Positions 47,360 through 59,125 of a stretch of 64,000 bases of DNA are shown in pieces. The stretch's first letter is position 1; each line of letters opens with the position of its first letter. This DNA comes from Ignelater luminosus (lineage: Eukaryota; Arthropoda; Insecta; Coleoptera; Elateridae), in the NCBI GenBank assembly GCA_011009095.1, contig VTPC01008591.1, positions 1 to 64,000 on the forward strand, written 5' to 3'. The notes below the pieces were generated by a model. It worked only from the letters and a program-made list of their open reading frames with translations, did no database searches and was not told where the DNA came from. Both the position numbers and the translations under genes were made by a program.

Positions 47360-49659
47360 GTTTTACTAAAGAATAATAGCCGAAGATACAAAGGTACATC
47401 TATCTCCCTTAGTTCTAATGGCTAGTGTTATATCTATTATTAGTTCATATAAAAGGAAATTTGCTACTAGTCAATTCTGTTTATAACGTAAAGTTAGAAC
47501 TTTGACAAGAACATGGAACACTACATCTTTCTAGTTAATTATTGGTTATTAGCTTATTAGCTTATTAGCTTATTAGCCTTATTATATACTGACGCTTGTA
47601 ATACTATGTTTGTATTATTAAAAAAAGAAGAACTAAAATTATCATTTTATTAAATAAGAAGAAATGTAGTTAATTACACTAAGAATAGCTTGCTGATTTA
47701 ATTTTAATGAGGCTGGGCTCTATAAAGGTAAACACGAAAGCACGTCTATTAACAATTTTCGTCTTCTGTCTTGAAAAAATACATTAAATTTTAATGATAT
47801 GGAGAATCCGCAATTTGAAATTAAAATAAACACTAATAAAAAAGTATTATTAATAGAATAGTAAAGTAGTTGTTTTAATGCAAGTTTAATTACAGATACT
47901 GAACGGCTGAAACTCTTTTGAATTGTAAATCTTTAGCACTGTAACAATATTATTAAATCTTTTTACATTATCATAAAAGTTTTCATTTAGAAGCAGAGGT
48001 TATTTTTGGCCCTAGTTTGTATATAACAAGAAAAATTTTGTTCATTAAAATTAATGTTTAGTACACCGACCACATTTAATAAGGCCACAATTAAACTGCA
48101 GCGGTAGACCTGGTTCCCCTAAGCAATGCAAGGCCAGCCATGATGGGGATATGCCTAAGGTTAATTTGTGGTTTCATTACAACATACGCTCTCTTCTATA
48201 TTGTCGGTCTCGTTTTAACCTTCCTCTCTTGTTCTGTTTGTATTTTAATTTCCAGTTTGGTCCAAGTACTGTTCATAATTAATATTTCAAAAGGTTATAC
48301 GCGTTATACGTACAAACCGAAAATTTACCTGGCTGATTACCTCTTAATTTTCACGAAAATGTGGTGGATTTTGGGGGAAGTCTTTTTTTTCTCTTCATAC
48401 ATAACTTTTAATTAAAATAGCATTTTAGAGCTATTTTACTTTACGGATGAAATAACTTTCAATAATTTTCACACTAATTAAAAATCTACAAATTCCATTT
48501 TGCGTTTACCAAACAGGAATTAATGTGATTTTATTTCAGTTATCTGTAATCTTTCCCTTGGTGCTTCCAGCATTTTCATGCGCTTGCACTATTATACTAG
48601 CATTAGGTTTTTTTTGTTTATAAATATCCAATTCAAAGTGCAATTTTACGGTCCAGGTAGTAAAATAATAAATATGACAGTAAAGGGGTTGTTAATAATT
48701 TAACTGACGGTGCGTGAATTTCTGTTGTTTGCGTTCCCCGGTTTTGTTTTCGTTTGTTTCAGGTCTTGTATTATTTGTAAAGCTTATAGCAATCATTTTT
48801 TCGTACTCGTGAGTTGCAATGCGGCATTTTAAAATTTCATCCTAAAACTGAGCATTCACTGAAGCTTCCTGTATTTTGAGTGTTATCAAATATTTTCAGA
48901 ACATATTTTTCAGGCGTAACATGTTCAGAGGCACGAAATATAAAGCCGAAAGTATTTTTTTCGAAATTCATCAAACAAAAATAAACAACTGTCTCTATTA
49001 ATTGCGTTCTAATTAACATTTGTGGTGTATTACATAACCGTAATATGACACCATTCTGAAAGGGTCTTTACGAAAGAGTTGTTGCTTGGTGCAGTTCGGT
49101 TTTCGTTTTATTCTGTAATGAGTGTTTATCAAATAATGTTCCTATCGTTTCTCAAATACTACATATACATAGTGTCATAACAATATAAAAATTAAAATTA
49201 AAAACATTTTACCATTGCATACCTTTCATTTAATAAATATGAAAATTATCTAAGTTCCAGATTGTATTTTAATGAACCCAAAAAAATTAATTTAAATTGT
49301 TTTACCCGTCACTAGAATTTGGAAACTCTTTAAATAAAGGCATATAAATGGTATGTTAGTCGATTTATTATTATTTAAATTCTACAAATTCTTTCAAGCA
49401 GAAGTTAACAAAGAAAAGTTTTTTAATTGAACACAAATTTGCTCTTGCCATTTTTTCACTTTTCTTTTAATCTTACTTTCTAAGAAATCAAATCAAAAAA
49501 TTAAAAAGTTTATTCACATTATTATTAATATTATTACAAATCTACAAAAAGTTAAGCAGCAGCTGAATTAAAATGAAAAGCGCAAATGCAAGTGCAAGTA
49601 CAAGTCTAAGGTCAGTTTTTCAGTTTTTAAGTTTTTACTTAACTTTAAGCAAAACCATA
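47360..49659. other. A+T-rich non-coding stretch
   Basis: No supported gene. It includes a TTATTAGC tandem repeat. The 91-codon frame at 48140-48415 is very hydrophobic, but most such frames here are chance; it has no upstream promoter or splice signals I can point to. Confidence 0.4.
47546..47578 (+). repeat. 8-bp tandem repeat TTATTAGC
   Basis: Four consecutive copies of the unit. Confidence 0.85.
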
Positions 49660-49667
49660 GATATAAT
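49660..49667 (+). repeat. 8-bp target site duplication (left), hAT element 2
   Basis: GATATAAT, repeated exactly at 53146-53153. Confidence 0.88.
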
Positions 49668-51211
49668 TAGAGTCCGGATTTATAATCATTAAAAAGATTG
49701 ATATAAGTGCTTTTAAAAGTATAAAATTTAGTTAAAATAAGCACAAAAATAGCATAAAATTCTAAAATATGCTTATGGAAGTTAAAAACACAATTGAATA
49801 TTATTGAATATTTTTTAATAAAAAATACTTTGCTTATATAAAAGATTCAAACAAATAATTTAAGAAAATAAACATTTTATAATAAAACAGTTTCATCATA
49901 ATCAAAACAACTAACAATTAGAAGCTTCTCTATATTTTCAATTAATAGATTTCTACGTCTTTCACTTAGAATATTTTTATATTTGGAGAAACTCCTTTCG
50001 ACTTCTGCACTCGTTATTGGGGCATATTTAAATTTAGAAATAATATTGGGTGCTATACCTGCAGGGAATGATACATTCTCACCACTTAGAATTTTACCAA
50101 TTTTGCTTATTGTCTGGAATCCCATCATTTATGAAAACACTTCAGTAGCTTTTTGTTTAATGACGTCACCAATATTCTCTGGTACGGCGTTTAATGGCGT
50201 TTTGAAATTATTTACTAACTGCAACGCGCTTTTTAATGGCGTCTCCTGCTCTTCCAGTCCTGTCATTATCCGACTCATAAAACATAAATTCGCCTTTAAA
50301 AACGTTAAATTGCATTTTAATTCCTCCTTTTTTAAAACAGTTTGGCATTTTTCGATAGCTGCACTATTCTTATCTGTTAGGTCAAAAACGACAGTTTTAG
50401 AATTTTCATAATAAGTAGCATAATAAACAGCAGCATCTAGCCGAACGGGTTATTACCGGTTCTGGAGGTAGTGGGGTATTTGGGAATTTTTGTTTAAAAT
50501 ATTTCACTCTTAACGGAGCTTTAACAAAAATCATTTTTCCATATTTGATGAGGTAATGGAAACTGCAGTCTTACGGTTCCTGCAATGCTGTTTATACCAT
50601 GAACTACGCAGGTAACATGAATCAGATTTTCGTAAAATATTTTCATATTACAGCCTGCTTTTATTATGTATGGAGCAGTGTCGGTGGTCATTAATAATAT
50701 TTTCTCTGTTGGTACAGCTTCGGGTAAAAAAAGTTACTAATGAATCTTGAACAAATTTAGATATAGTGTTGCTATTGGTCTTTGCTAATTCTTTTGTATT
50801 GATCAAAAATCCGTTTGATGAGTTCCTTCATGTAGCACTCCAATGATTAGACTGGCTATATATCGTCTACAGGAATCAGTAGTTTCGTTTACACTGGGCC
50901 AGATGTAATTATTTCCGATTATTTATCTGATTATTTTTAACGTTTCAGTATAAACTGTACTAACATAATTTTTACGAATGGTACCTTCATCTGAAATTGA
51001 TCGCTTACAATATTTTTCTAAGAAATTTTTAAATAAACTGTTTTGTAGTTTATTCAGTGGAATGTTTGACTGCAACATCATTTCACACAAATCTATTTTA
51101 AATCGTCTATCCTCGGTGTAATTAGAACATGATGCTAGGGCTGACTCGATGGTTACTTGTGTATTGGTTTGAGCTTTGTGTTTCTTTAATTTTTCTTGAT
51201 GTTGAGAAGTA

Positions 51212-52501
51212 CGAGGGCGGTTCAATAATTACCCGTGTTAGAAATGAAGACACAATTTTTTTCAAAAATTTTTTTTTATTTTTCAACATAGTCTCCTTTT
51301 AGAAATATACACTTCTCCCAACGTTCCTGCCATTTTTTTAACCCCTCCAAAAAATAGGATTTGTCGAACTCTCCAAAATACGCCTCTATCTCGGCGATGA
51401 CTTCCTCGTTTGAGCTAAATTTTTTTCCCGCGAGCCATTTTTTCATGTTAGGAAACAAGAAAAAGTCGCAGGGAGCCAGATCGGGTGAATACGGGGAGTG
51501 CGGCAGCAATTCATAACGCAATTCATGCAGTTTGACGGCGACAATTCCGGATGAATGTGCTGGTGCGTTATCGTGGTGAAACAGCACCTTCTTTTTCGCC
51601 AAATGCGGCCGTGTCTCCTTCAATGTTTTGTCGAAGCTGTCTAATAACTCCCTGTAGTATTGTCCAGTGATCGTTCTTCCTTTTTCTAAAAAATCCATAA
51701 GGATGACGCCGTTCGCATCCCAGAAATCGTCGCCATGACCTTTTCGGCCGATGGAACCATCTTCGCCTTCTTTGAAGCAGATTCACCGGGAGAAATCCAT
51801 TGTTTTGATTGTTGCTTAGTTTCTGGTGTGTAATGATGAATCCAGGTTTCATCAACGGTGACAACTCGACGCAAAAACTCCTTCGGATTTCGCTTAAATT
51901 GCTCCAAACACTGCTTCGAAGTTAACAGCCGCATCCGCTTGTTGTCCACCGTTAGCAATCGCGGCACCCATCGCGCCGACAATTTTTTCATCGCCACTTA
52001 TCATCTAAAATATTAATTGCCGTTCCGGTCGACACACCTACGGCCTCTGCTACTTCACGCACTTTCGTTCGTCGATCAGCGAGAATCATGTCGTGGACTT
52101 TTTGAATGATTTCCTCGGTAACCACGTCTGCCGGGCGTCCTGGTCGCTCCTCATCAAAAACGGATGTTCACCCACGTTTAAATTCGTTGAACCAATATCT
52201 AACTGTGGTCATAGATGGCGAAGTGTCCCCATAAACAGCATCCAACTTTGCTTTTATCTCCTCGCATTTTTCCCATCCAAAAACAGAAAGCGAATTACCG
52301 AACGATACTGCTCTTTTTCCATCTTAGCTAAAATCACGAAACACGTCTTACTCAAATGGCTGTCAAATCCAAACTAACCTATCAATCAGTCTGCAATTTG
52401 TTATACCGTCGTTTGATAGATGGCAGCACACGATGATAACACCAACTTCCCTCAGGAACGCCTTCTGTCGTCAAACACGGGTACTTACTGAACCGCCCTC
52501 G
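51212..52501 (-). mobile_element. mariner element nested in the hAT transposase
   Basis: A 1290-bp element with 28-bp terminal repeats (51212-51239 and 52474-52501; outer bases CGAGGGCGGTTCA on both) differing at two positions, flanked by TA at 51210-51211 and 52502-52503. It belongs to a different mariner lineage from the 10.1-kb copy; terminal repeats and protein differ clearly. Confidence 0.97.
51276..52322 (-). pseudogene. mariner transposase, several frameshifts
   Basis: ATG at 52320-52322 begins MEKEQYRSVIRFLFLDGK. A one-base shift follows, then CEEIKAKLDAVYGDTSPSMT, an in-frame TGA after FNEFKRG, and the helix-turn-helix piece VREVAEAVGVSTGTAINIL. After another shift near 52000 comes MKKLSARWVPRLLTVDNKR with the first catalytic Asp in TVDETWIHHY. 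A third shift occurs just after KVMATIS near 51710. The last part (51276-51698) is clean, with FHHDNAPAHSS and LAPCDFFLF giving the DD34D spacing, and it ends GDYVEK. It has more lesions than the 10.1-kb mariner. Confidence 0.95.
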
Positions 52502-53145
52502 TATTAATGTGTTGAATTGTATTAAATTTCTTGAATCTTGAACAACTTACAGTTTTAACACAAGCTTGGCAAAAAAATGTATTATTCGCATATTTTAAAC
52601 CTGGATGGCCTTTAATCCATTCCTTCACAGTAGGTTTTAATTTCGACATTTTTTAAAATTAGATTTATACAGGCGCAGGCACACATATGCAAATGAACAT
52701 AGTTTAGCACGGTTTAACAAACAAACGACTAGATTAAATGCTATATTTTTATTCAATCTTGTAGAGTTGTATAAAGCATTTCCTACAGTTTCAATTACGA
52801 TTCTTGTAATCATATCCGTAGTTGTAAAATGAGGTATCAGTAAACTTATTAAAGTGAGCGAACATTAAATTTTATCAGTGCCAGATGTTTTACGACCTGT
52901 TTGTTTTTAGTAAGAAATAAAGCTTCCTCGGAATTTTTTTTTCTAATTTTTCAGCAGAAAAGTTTAGAATAATTATTAAATAACCATTAAAACTAAAATA
53001 TGCATTAAAATCTAAAATATGCAAAAAAAGCATAGGAAAATAATTCTAAAACGTGTATTTCAACAAGATTTGTGAAGATATATACAATTTTTGTTGCTGC
53101 TATAAGATTCAAACCTAAGCATAACAGCTAGATATCCGGTCTCTA

Positions 53146-53153
53146 GATATAAT
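53146..53153 (+). repeat. 8-bp target site duplication (right), hAT element 2
   Basis: Second copy of GATATAAT. Confidence 0.88.
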
Positions 53154-53577
53154 TGTGGAAGTGGTTTGCAACAGATATTGGTTTACCTAAAGTTAAGCAA
53201 CAATTGTAAAGCTGAGTCTAAGCCCTTTAAAGTCTAATTCCGAAATAGATTTCATTTCGCACGTAGAAATCTAGCATAAAAGGAAAAAATAAAAATTTGT
53301 CAAATGATTAATATAAATCTCAGAGCGAATAAGCCATCAAACAGTTTGTAATATAGCGAGCACCTATCGTCACGTGTTTGCTGTTTGTTGAAGTTTGTAA
53401 TTTTCAAGACCAACCAAACATTCATGTATTTTGGTGCCAACTTTTCGACAACCAACGGGAAATATTTGGAATTTGTTGAATACAAAATGTTCGTCACTTT
53501 TGACTCATCCTTACTACGACGAATTTGCCGAATGACAAATGTTTTGTTATTCGTTATTTATCGAATCCCATCTGTGT
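53154..53577. other. short non-coding spacer between two hAT elements
   Basis: No supported gene. The overlapping frames at 53300-53497 (minus) and 53385-53663 (plus) shadow each other; the plus frame runs into the next hAT element. Confidence 0.4.
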
Positions 53578-53976
53578 GGTGTTACCAGGGCCGTAGCTGG
53601 CGGGCGGGCAGTGCGTGTCTAACACTTGTAAGGGGCGCAAATTTAATGAAATCGCCGATTTAAAAAATTATAATGGTACACAAAGTAATAGAAAAATATT
53701 TTACAAGATTCTTTGCAACGATACTCATTCCTACAATTAAACCCAACTGAAGGGCAGGCTATATAGCACATCATAAATAACACCGGAGATGTTTATATTG
53801 AGTCTTTCACTTTTGGCTTAAACTCTACTTACAGCTTTAAGAATTTTTCGAAAATATCTGGACAACAAATGTGCCATTCAAACAAATTGAAAAGAAATTG
53901 CAAACTTCAAATATTTCTCTTTAGGTAGTCTTTGGTTCATTTTGGAGGTAATTAGTTGTAATTGTGTTTTTGTACA

Positions 53977-54102
53977 ATGCATCAAGACCGATTGTCGAGC
54001 CTTGCATTTGTATCTATTGAAAGTGATCTTTCTGAGAATTTAAATGTGGAAGAGATAGTCGATCAGTTTGCTAATGCAAAAGTGAGGCAAGTACCTTTGT
54101 AA
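53977..54102 (+). pseudogene. hAT transposase C-terminal fragment
   Basis: From ATG 53977 the frame reads MHQDRLSSLAFVSIESDLSE and NVEEIVDQFANAKVRQ, then stops. This is the last helix region of hAT (ZMYM-like) transposases, whose normal form is MSQERLSxLAxLSIExE followed by IIxxFAxxKARK. Everything upstream in frame is closed by stops, so only the final 41 residues remain. It fits the orientation of the surrounding hAT element. Confidence 0.75.
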
Positions 54103-54398
54103 AAGATTTTACTAGTAAATAACTTTCAGGTAAATTCTGTGTTACTTATTGGAATACCTAATTATTTATTCTTTAATTTTTAAATTTAAAGCGTTTTTTC
54201 ACTTTTTCAAAGAAGGTAGTAAAACAACAGTAAGTATTTACATTATACAGGCGTAGAATTGGTTCATCAATCATACGAATTAAACAGTGAATACTTAACG
54301 TAACTGAAACGCCCAATTATTTGCTTTCCTAATTATTTTAGAGCGAACGGGTACACTGGGTTTTTGTAGCAAAAGAAAATTTACTGTACCTGTACAAG

Positions 54399-55360
54399 TG
54401 TACAGCGCCCCGAAAAAGAGAATGGACAAAGCTAAGTGCCATTTGCGTAGGCAACCCATTCTACAGCATCATTATTACTTTCAAGCAGTTCAAGCCATGG
54501 CAGGTTTTCTGCAAAACGCCTGTCGCAATTAGTTCCGCTTCATTGAATCATTACCTAAGCAGCGCCCGAAATTGTTACTTATTTTCAGTTTTTAAATAAA
54601 CTTTAGGCATGAAAGCTAAATATGTGTATATATCCTTTTCAAGGAATGAATAATACAGTTTTCGACAATTAAATAAGAATATTGTGGTATTGTTTAACAG
54701 CAAATGACCCACGAAGAGAAACAGGTATTTTGTTAATAAGTTTTATTTGTTTACATTTGTAACTTATTTAAATAAATAAAATTACTAAGCTTAAAATGTT
54801 ACTAAACTTAACCTCAGCTGCTGCAAGTTATTAGTAAATGTTGATATACTTTGACAAACAGTGCTGAAAATAAATTGCGAATTGCCGGCAGAAGGAAAAC
54901 GCTCTCTCAGAAATAAACAGAATATTTTTCTGTAGGTTTTATAATAAGCCTCTTTTAGAGCTTTAAGTTAAAGCTTGAAATTCACTCCTTCTTCACTAAA
55001 ACTTTCTGGAAGTTAATTGACAATACAATCTAAGGATAGGTGTTAATTAAAAAATTTTCTAATTTACACAACTTTTTGGATCAACTTAATAATTTATTAT
55101 TAACTTAAGTCTTAACTGTATTCCTTCCTTAAAAAGGATGCACACAAATGTTTAGCTTTTACATCTAAAATTTATTATAATCCCCGGGACCGCTTAGGTA
55201 AAAATTCAATAATGCAGAACTAATTGCAATAGGCGCCCTGCAGAGAGCCTGCCTTGGCGCGAAAGTAACGGCAATGTTGTAGAATGGGTTGCCTACACAA
55301 CTATAAATATCTTAGAATTGATTATAGCCCTGTCCATTTTCTTTTTTGGGGCAGTGTACA
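54399..55360. mobile_element. inverted-repeat element nested in hAT 3
   Basis: Arms of about 180 bp (54399-54578 and 55181-55360) are reverse complements at roughly three-quarters identity. Landmarks on both are TGTACA(G/C)(C/T)GCCCC, GAAAATGGACA-like, GTAGGCAACCCATTCTACA and CAATTAGTTC. The 600-bp centre is A+T-rich and has no coding sequence. It looks like a non-autonomous TIR or foldback element. No clear target duplication was found, partly because the ends are themselves palindromic (GTAC). Confidence 0.62.
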
Positions 55361-55583
55361 TGTTATTTGTGTTATTTCCGAAGTCGAGGAAAAATTAAAA
55401 CAGTAAGTTTTGCAAACTCCTTTTATGATACGTGAAGCAATTCTACACCTTGTATATTAAAGTTTCACAAACATCTCCGATTAAATATCTTGCAAAAAAA
55501 AGAGAATACATTGAGGATGGGGGCGCCAAAATATGTTTCATCACGCAGGCGCTACAACCTTCAGCTACGGGCCTGGGTGTTAC

Positions 55584-56900
55584 CTTTAGTTTTACAAATT
55601 CACAATCTTTAGATTCACTGTTAAAATATTTTTTTCTTTTGCAATTAAACCTATTATTTTAAACACAAACACTAAATTTGTAAACTAGATTATAACGATT
55701 GTTGCAGAAGTAAGAATACACTAAATTTACTTCATACTGATTTAAATTAAATAACACCTTAATACCATGTAGCTACATTTGTAGAGGAATGTTTGTTAAT
55801 ACTGATTTCACATTCTCATTTTATATGCAATAACCTTGACTGATAGCAGCTAACACTTCCTCTCGGTATGTGTATATTTTTATCACAGAAGTTCAATGTT
55901 TATAGTTTAGAAATTTGTAAAAATATTTATTTAATTACATTATTTACATATATTTGTTATTAGAATTTTACCAAACGGTTTGAAATTTATTTTATGCAAT
56001 ACAATTAATAAGTTGGAATTTCGACATTGGACATAATTATTCTGTTCATAATGTAGGATTAACCAACAAGTTCTATACAGAGGGTAGCACAATTATTAGA
56101 TGTGGGTTATGGAACTTGTCGAAACATTTTACTAAGAGACCTTGAATTGTATTCTTATAAATTACAAATATATCAGAAGTTTTACCACCAGATCATTATC
56201 AGTGATTTACAAATAACCTCAACGATGACAATTTGCTGGATGTGACATGTCTTTGGACGAGGCTTGGTTCCACTTTGATGTTTTCGCTAACGCACAGAAC
56301 ATGCGTATGTGGAATAAAAAATGGAGGGCATTTTTTGTAAAAATGCTTTGTTAGTTTGATATGTTTAGGTTATTTGTGTAGTTTGTTTGACATTTAAAAC
56401 ATTTGTTTAAAATTTAAAAACAACCGTCAATTCGATTTTTCGTATGTTTCAATCAAAAAATACGTTTTACTGTCCAAAAGCTACCGAGATGCCTTTACTT
56501 ATTGATCCCACAATATAAGAACATTTAGCGATTAATAGATGAAGCTGTAAAAGCTAGCGCATAATTAGAACAAAATAACAAATGTCATTGTCCGAACACA
56601 AAGATTCAGAATGCTTTGAAAATTATAAAGGAGAAGTAGTCTGAAGAAGGGCTGTAAGATTCGTACATGCTAGCAATTTTTGGACTTCTAACGGTATAAG
56701 AAACTACAATTGCAGACAGCTAATACAACATTAGAATTTGGGACTTCCCAGCTAAAAGCATTTGCTGCGTGAAAAATTGTAAAAGAGAAATAGTTTACAT
56801 ATAGGAACACAAATAGGAAGTTAGCTATGCATGATTGACTAGAATACTAGAGTCACAAACTAGCTTAACGAGTTGATTATTTTATGTCTATTAGTAAAAA
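55584..56900. other. A+T-rich non-coding stretch
   Basis: No supported gene; short open frames only. Confidence 0.45.
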
Positions 56901-56930
56901 GTACTTACTTGTCCCTGACTGACACCACAA

Positions 56931-58377
56931 CTAACAACAATATGGTTCTTTCATCAAGACCCACTTTATATTCTCAGTTTGTAGCAAATCTTTAAACATG
57001 TTTACTGTATAGGACGGTTTTAAAGGCTCAACAAATGAACTTAGATAATTCATACAAAAACAAAATCCCGACAACCAAAGACAGGCATAGCTCAGAAGGG
57101 GTCTAATATTTGTGCGAGCCGCCAAACATAAAAATTAACCTGAAATTCAAAAATTATGTAATTATAGTCAAGATCAGTAAAAGTCAATAAGCTGTCAAAT
57201 TGTGGTACAAGAATTCAATGATTGATTACACGCCCTTGATTAAAGACAGTGAACAATTTCTTCATTACACGCTACGAATATAAACAACAAACATTATTTG
57301 CTTTCCTCAGACTGTTTGGGATTTCGAAGTAGCTACAGGGCTGTTGGTGACCCTACTTCTCTCAAATAAAACTCATATTGAAAAATCTGTCTCTCATTAT
57401 TGAGAAAGACGATACATTTTTTGACATACAGGGTGCTCAGAGTCGCACATCAAGAAATATTTTCTTAGAGTATAACTAATGTAAAAATTATTGTGCAGTT
57501 TTTGTGTGTGTTTTGAGGACTTCTCAATGTTAATATTAAAAGCACAAATGCTCTTAGAAATACCTCATTTTCTCATTAATGAAACTTTCAATTCACCTAA
57601 ACACAAAAGAACTAAAATTGTAAACCTTTTGTATTTTCTACTACCAAATAAAAATTAAATGTACCAACGATTTGCTATTAATTGAAGATAGACTTAACCG
57701 GAACAAGTAAATGGCCGTATCCAGAATTTTGCCCAAAATCCAAATCCCAGGTCTAAGAATCCCACGATAAGCTCTAAGTTCCGAACTAATGAGAGTCTTA
57801 TCATATACTCCAAAACTTGAGTACTATTGACTTTACAAATTTCAAAAATCGCGTTTAAGTAGTCTTAATCTTCTAATTAGCTTGATCAAACTACTTAAAG
57901 TTAAGAAAACTGATACAGTTGTAATAGAACCTGTTTTCAAATGAGCTCTTCCCTCGTTGGTTACTATAAAGTTGCAGTGATTTGGGACCTACCTTATACC
58001 AATCTATTACTTACTAAGTTGTCTGCTACATCAAACACATGTACAATACTAGATCTAGCCAGAAATAATATAAGTGATATAAACAACAAATAGTTTATTG
58101 AATACGCACCAAAATATAATTCAACTACGTCGTGCTGGAGTGCTTCTCTTCTTTTAACCTTCTCATTTAGAGATCGGTTGAACTTCACCTGCTATTAATC
58201 CTCTTAACAGACCTGACCCAAGGTAGGAGTTTGCCCTTCTACACACGGCGATTTTGAAATCAAAACTAAGCAAAAGAATTTTATTACTTATAGAGTCTAA
58301 TATGCTTCGTGTTTTGTTTTTATTTGCCTTTCTAACATTACCCTCTGATATGCCTCTTTTCTGTTATATATACAAAA
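56931..58377 (-). pseudogene. candidate diverged ionotropic-receptor gene remnant
   Basis: Three open minus-strand segments appear in the order of an insect ionotropic receptor ligand-binding/channel region. About 58377-58176 reads SILDSISNKILLLSFDF and GSGLLRGLIAG, followed by a donor-like GCAG|GTGAAG, and would be the S1 lobe. About 57790-57700 reads ELRAYRGILRPGIWILGKIL and could be the PF-x-VW/TM1 start. 57125-56931 reads NIRPLLSYACLWLSGFCFCM and SSFVEPLKPSYTVNMFKDLL, like TM3 and the start of S2. Similarity is by pattern only, splice joining was not achieved, and an in-frame stop lies before the third piece. It could be a pseudogene or coincidence. Confidence 0.27.
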
Positions 58378-58399
58378 AAAAGCAAAACCAGAAAACAGT

Positions 58400-59125
58400 A
58401 AGCGTTCAGTATATGATATGTAAGCAGTTGATGAATACAGGAATGATTCCATGAGTAAAAATAAGTAAAAATGTTCAAATGAACATGTACAGCTCATTGT
58501 TTCTATTTTCCGAGTTATTTTAGTTTTCAGTAATTCCATAAAGCCTTTTAAAGAACTGTATTCAAATTTAAGAAAGGATAACAGCAGTAATTCTTTATAT
58601 GGTCGTTACTTGGCATCTGATAAATACGTACATTTCTATGTTAATAATTTTTTAATATTAAGGTGCCTTTGTTACAATTAGCATTTCTATTGCAAACTTA
58701 CAAAACGAACACCATAGAAACAGAAATCAAGTGTTAAGTTTTCCTCCTGTCTACCTAACCGCAATGCTGAAGACGTTTTAAAGAAGATTGATCTATTGTT
58801 AGTATATTTCAGTTTTATTAATTTTTATTCTAAATTGTTATTGACAAAATGTGGTGCTTTTCACAATTTATGTTGAATACCTGACTTTAAAACTTGTGAG
58901 AATTTTTGTTCTTACATTTAGGATAATATTCAGTTATTAGTAATTAGAGAATGCATTTCTGGTATTATTCATCACTGTTTTGCTAATAAACCCGATAAAA
59001 CCACTTATTAAACAATGACCTTATCGCTAAAAGAAATTATTAAAAAAAACTATGAGCAATTCCCTGCGTCACTACCTTAGTGATACTCAACGCAAGAGGC
59101 ATGAGTTGAAGATCTCTTTCCAAAA
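58400..59125. other. 5' flank of the SVWC gene
   Basis: Non-coding A+T-rich DNA upstream of the three-exon gene. The start codon context is CAAAAATG. No clear TATA plus initiator pair stands out. Confidence 0.4.

Larger units (their letters stand above)
49877..52649 (-). pseudogene. hAT transposase with BED zinc finger, interrupted by mariner
   Basis: Start at ATG 52647-52649: MSKLKPTVKEWIKGHPG, then a BED-type zinc finger (FFCQAC ... IQHINTSQHQEKLKKH) split between H-I-N and T-S-Q by the mariner. Removing the mariner and one TA restores the frame exactly. The frame continues as LASCSNYTEDRRFKIDLCEM and NFLEKYCKRSISDEGTIRKN to 50923, and stops and shifts follow. A long clean piece at about 50150-50410 (CQTVLKKEELKCNLTFLKAN) runs to an in-frame TAA. 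The C-terminal hAT dimerisation motif is APITSAEVERSFSKYKNILS (49877-50128). The architecture resembles the hAT lineage related to vertebrate CGGBP1. About 490 codons without the mariner. Confidence 0.92.
49668..53145 (-). mobile_element. hAT transposon with nested mariner
   Basis: Terminal inverted repeats TAGAGTCCGGAT (left) and its counterpart TAGAGACCGGAT (right, read inward on the minus strand) match at 11 of 12 bases and are flanked by the 8-bp duplication GATATAAT. The AAATATGC motif recurs near both ends, as expected for subterminal transposase sites. The element is 3478 bp, of which 1292 bp is a later mariner insertion, so the original was about 2.19 kb. Its single gene lies on the minus strand. 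Confidence 0.94.
53586..55575 (+). mobile_element. hAT transposon 3, internally decayed
   Basis: A 1990-bp element with terminal repeats CAGGGCCGTAGCTG (left) and CAGGCCCGTAGCTG (right, inward), 13 of 14 identical, flanked on both sides by the 8-bp duplication GGTGTTAC (53578-53585 and 55576-55583). G/C-rich subterminal stretches with GGCGCC are near both ends. Only the very end of a transposase frame survives, and a separate inverted-repeat element sits inside. Confidence 0.92.

Noticed and set aside
48140-48415. 91-codon hydrophobic frame, possible membrane protein
   Set aside because: Hydrophobic frames of this kind arise by chance in T-rich DNA; no splice sites, promoter or family match.
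49983-50411. 142-codon plus-strand frame
   Set aside because: It is the shadow of the hAT transposase on the minus strand, whose dimerisation motif is clearly readable there.
57427-57460. TACAGGGTGCTCAGAGTCGC, resembling a transposon terminal repeat
   Set aside because: No partner repeat or transposase remnant was found within several kilobases.
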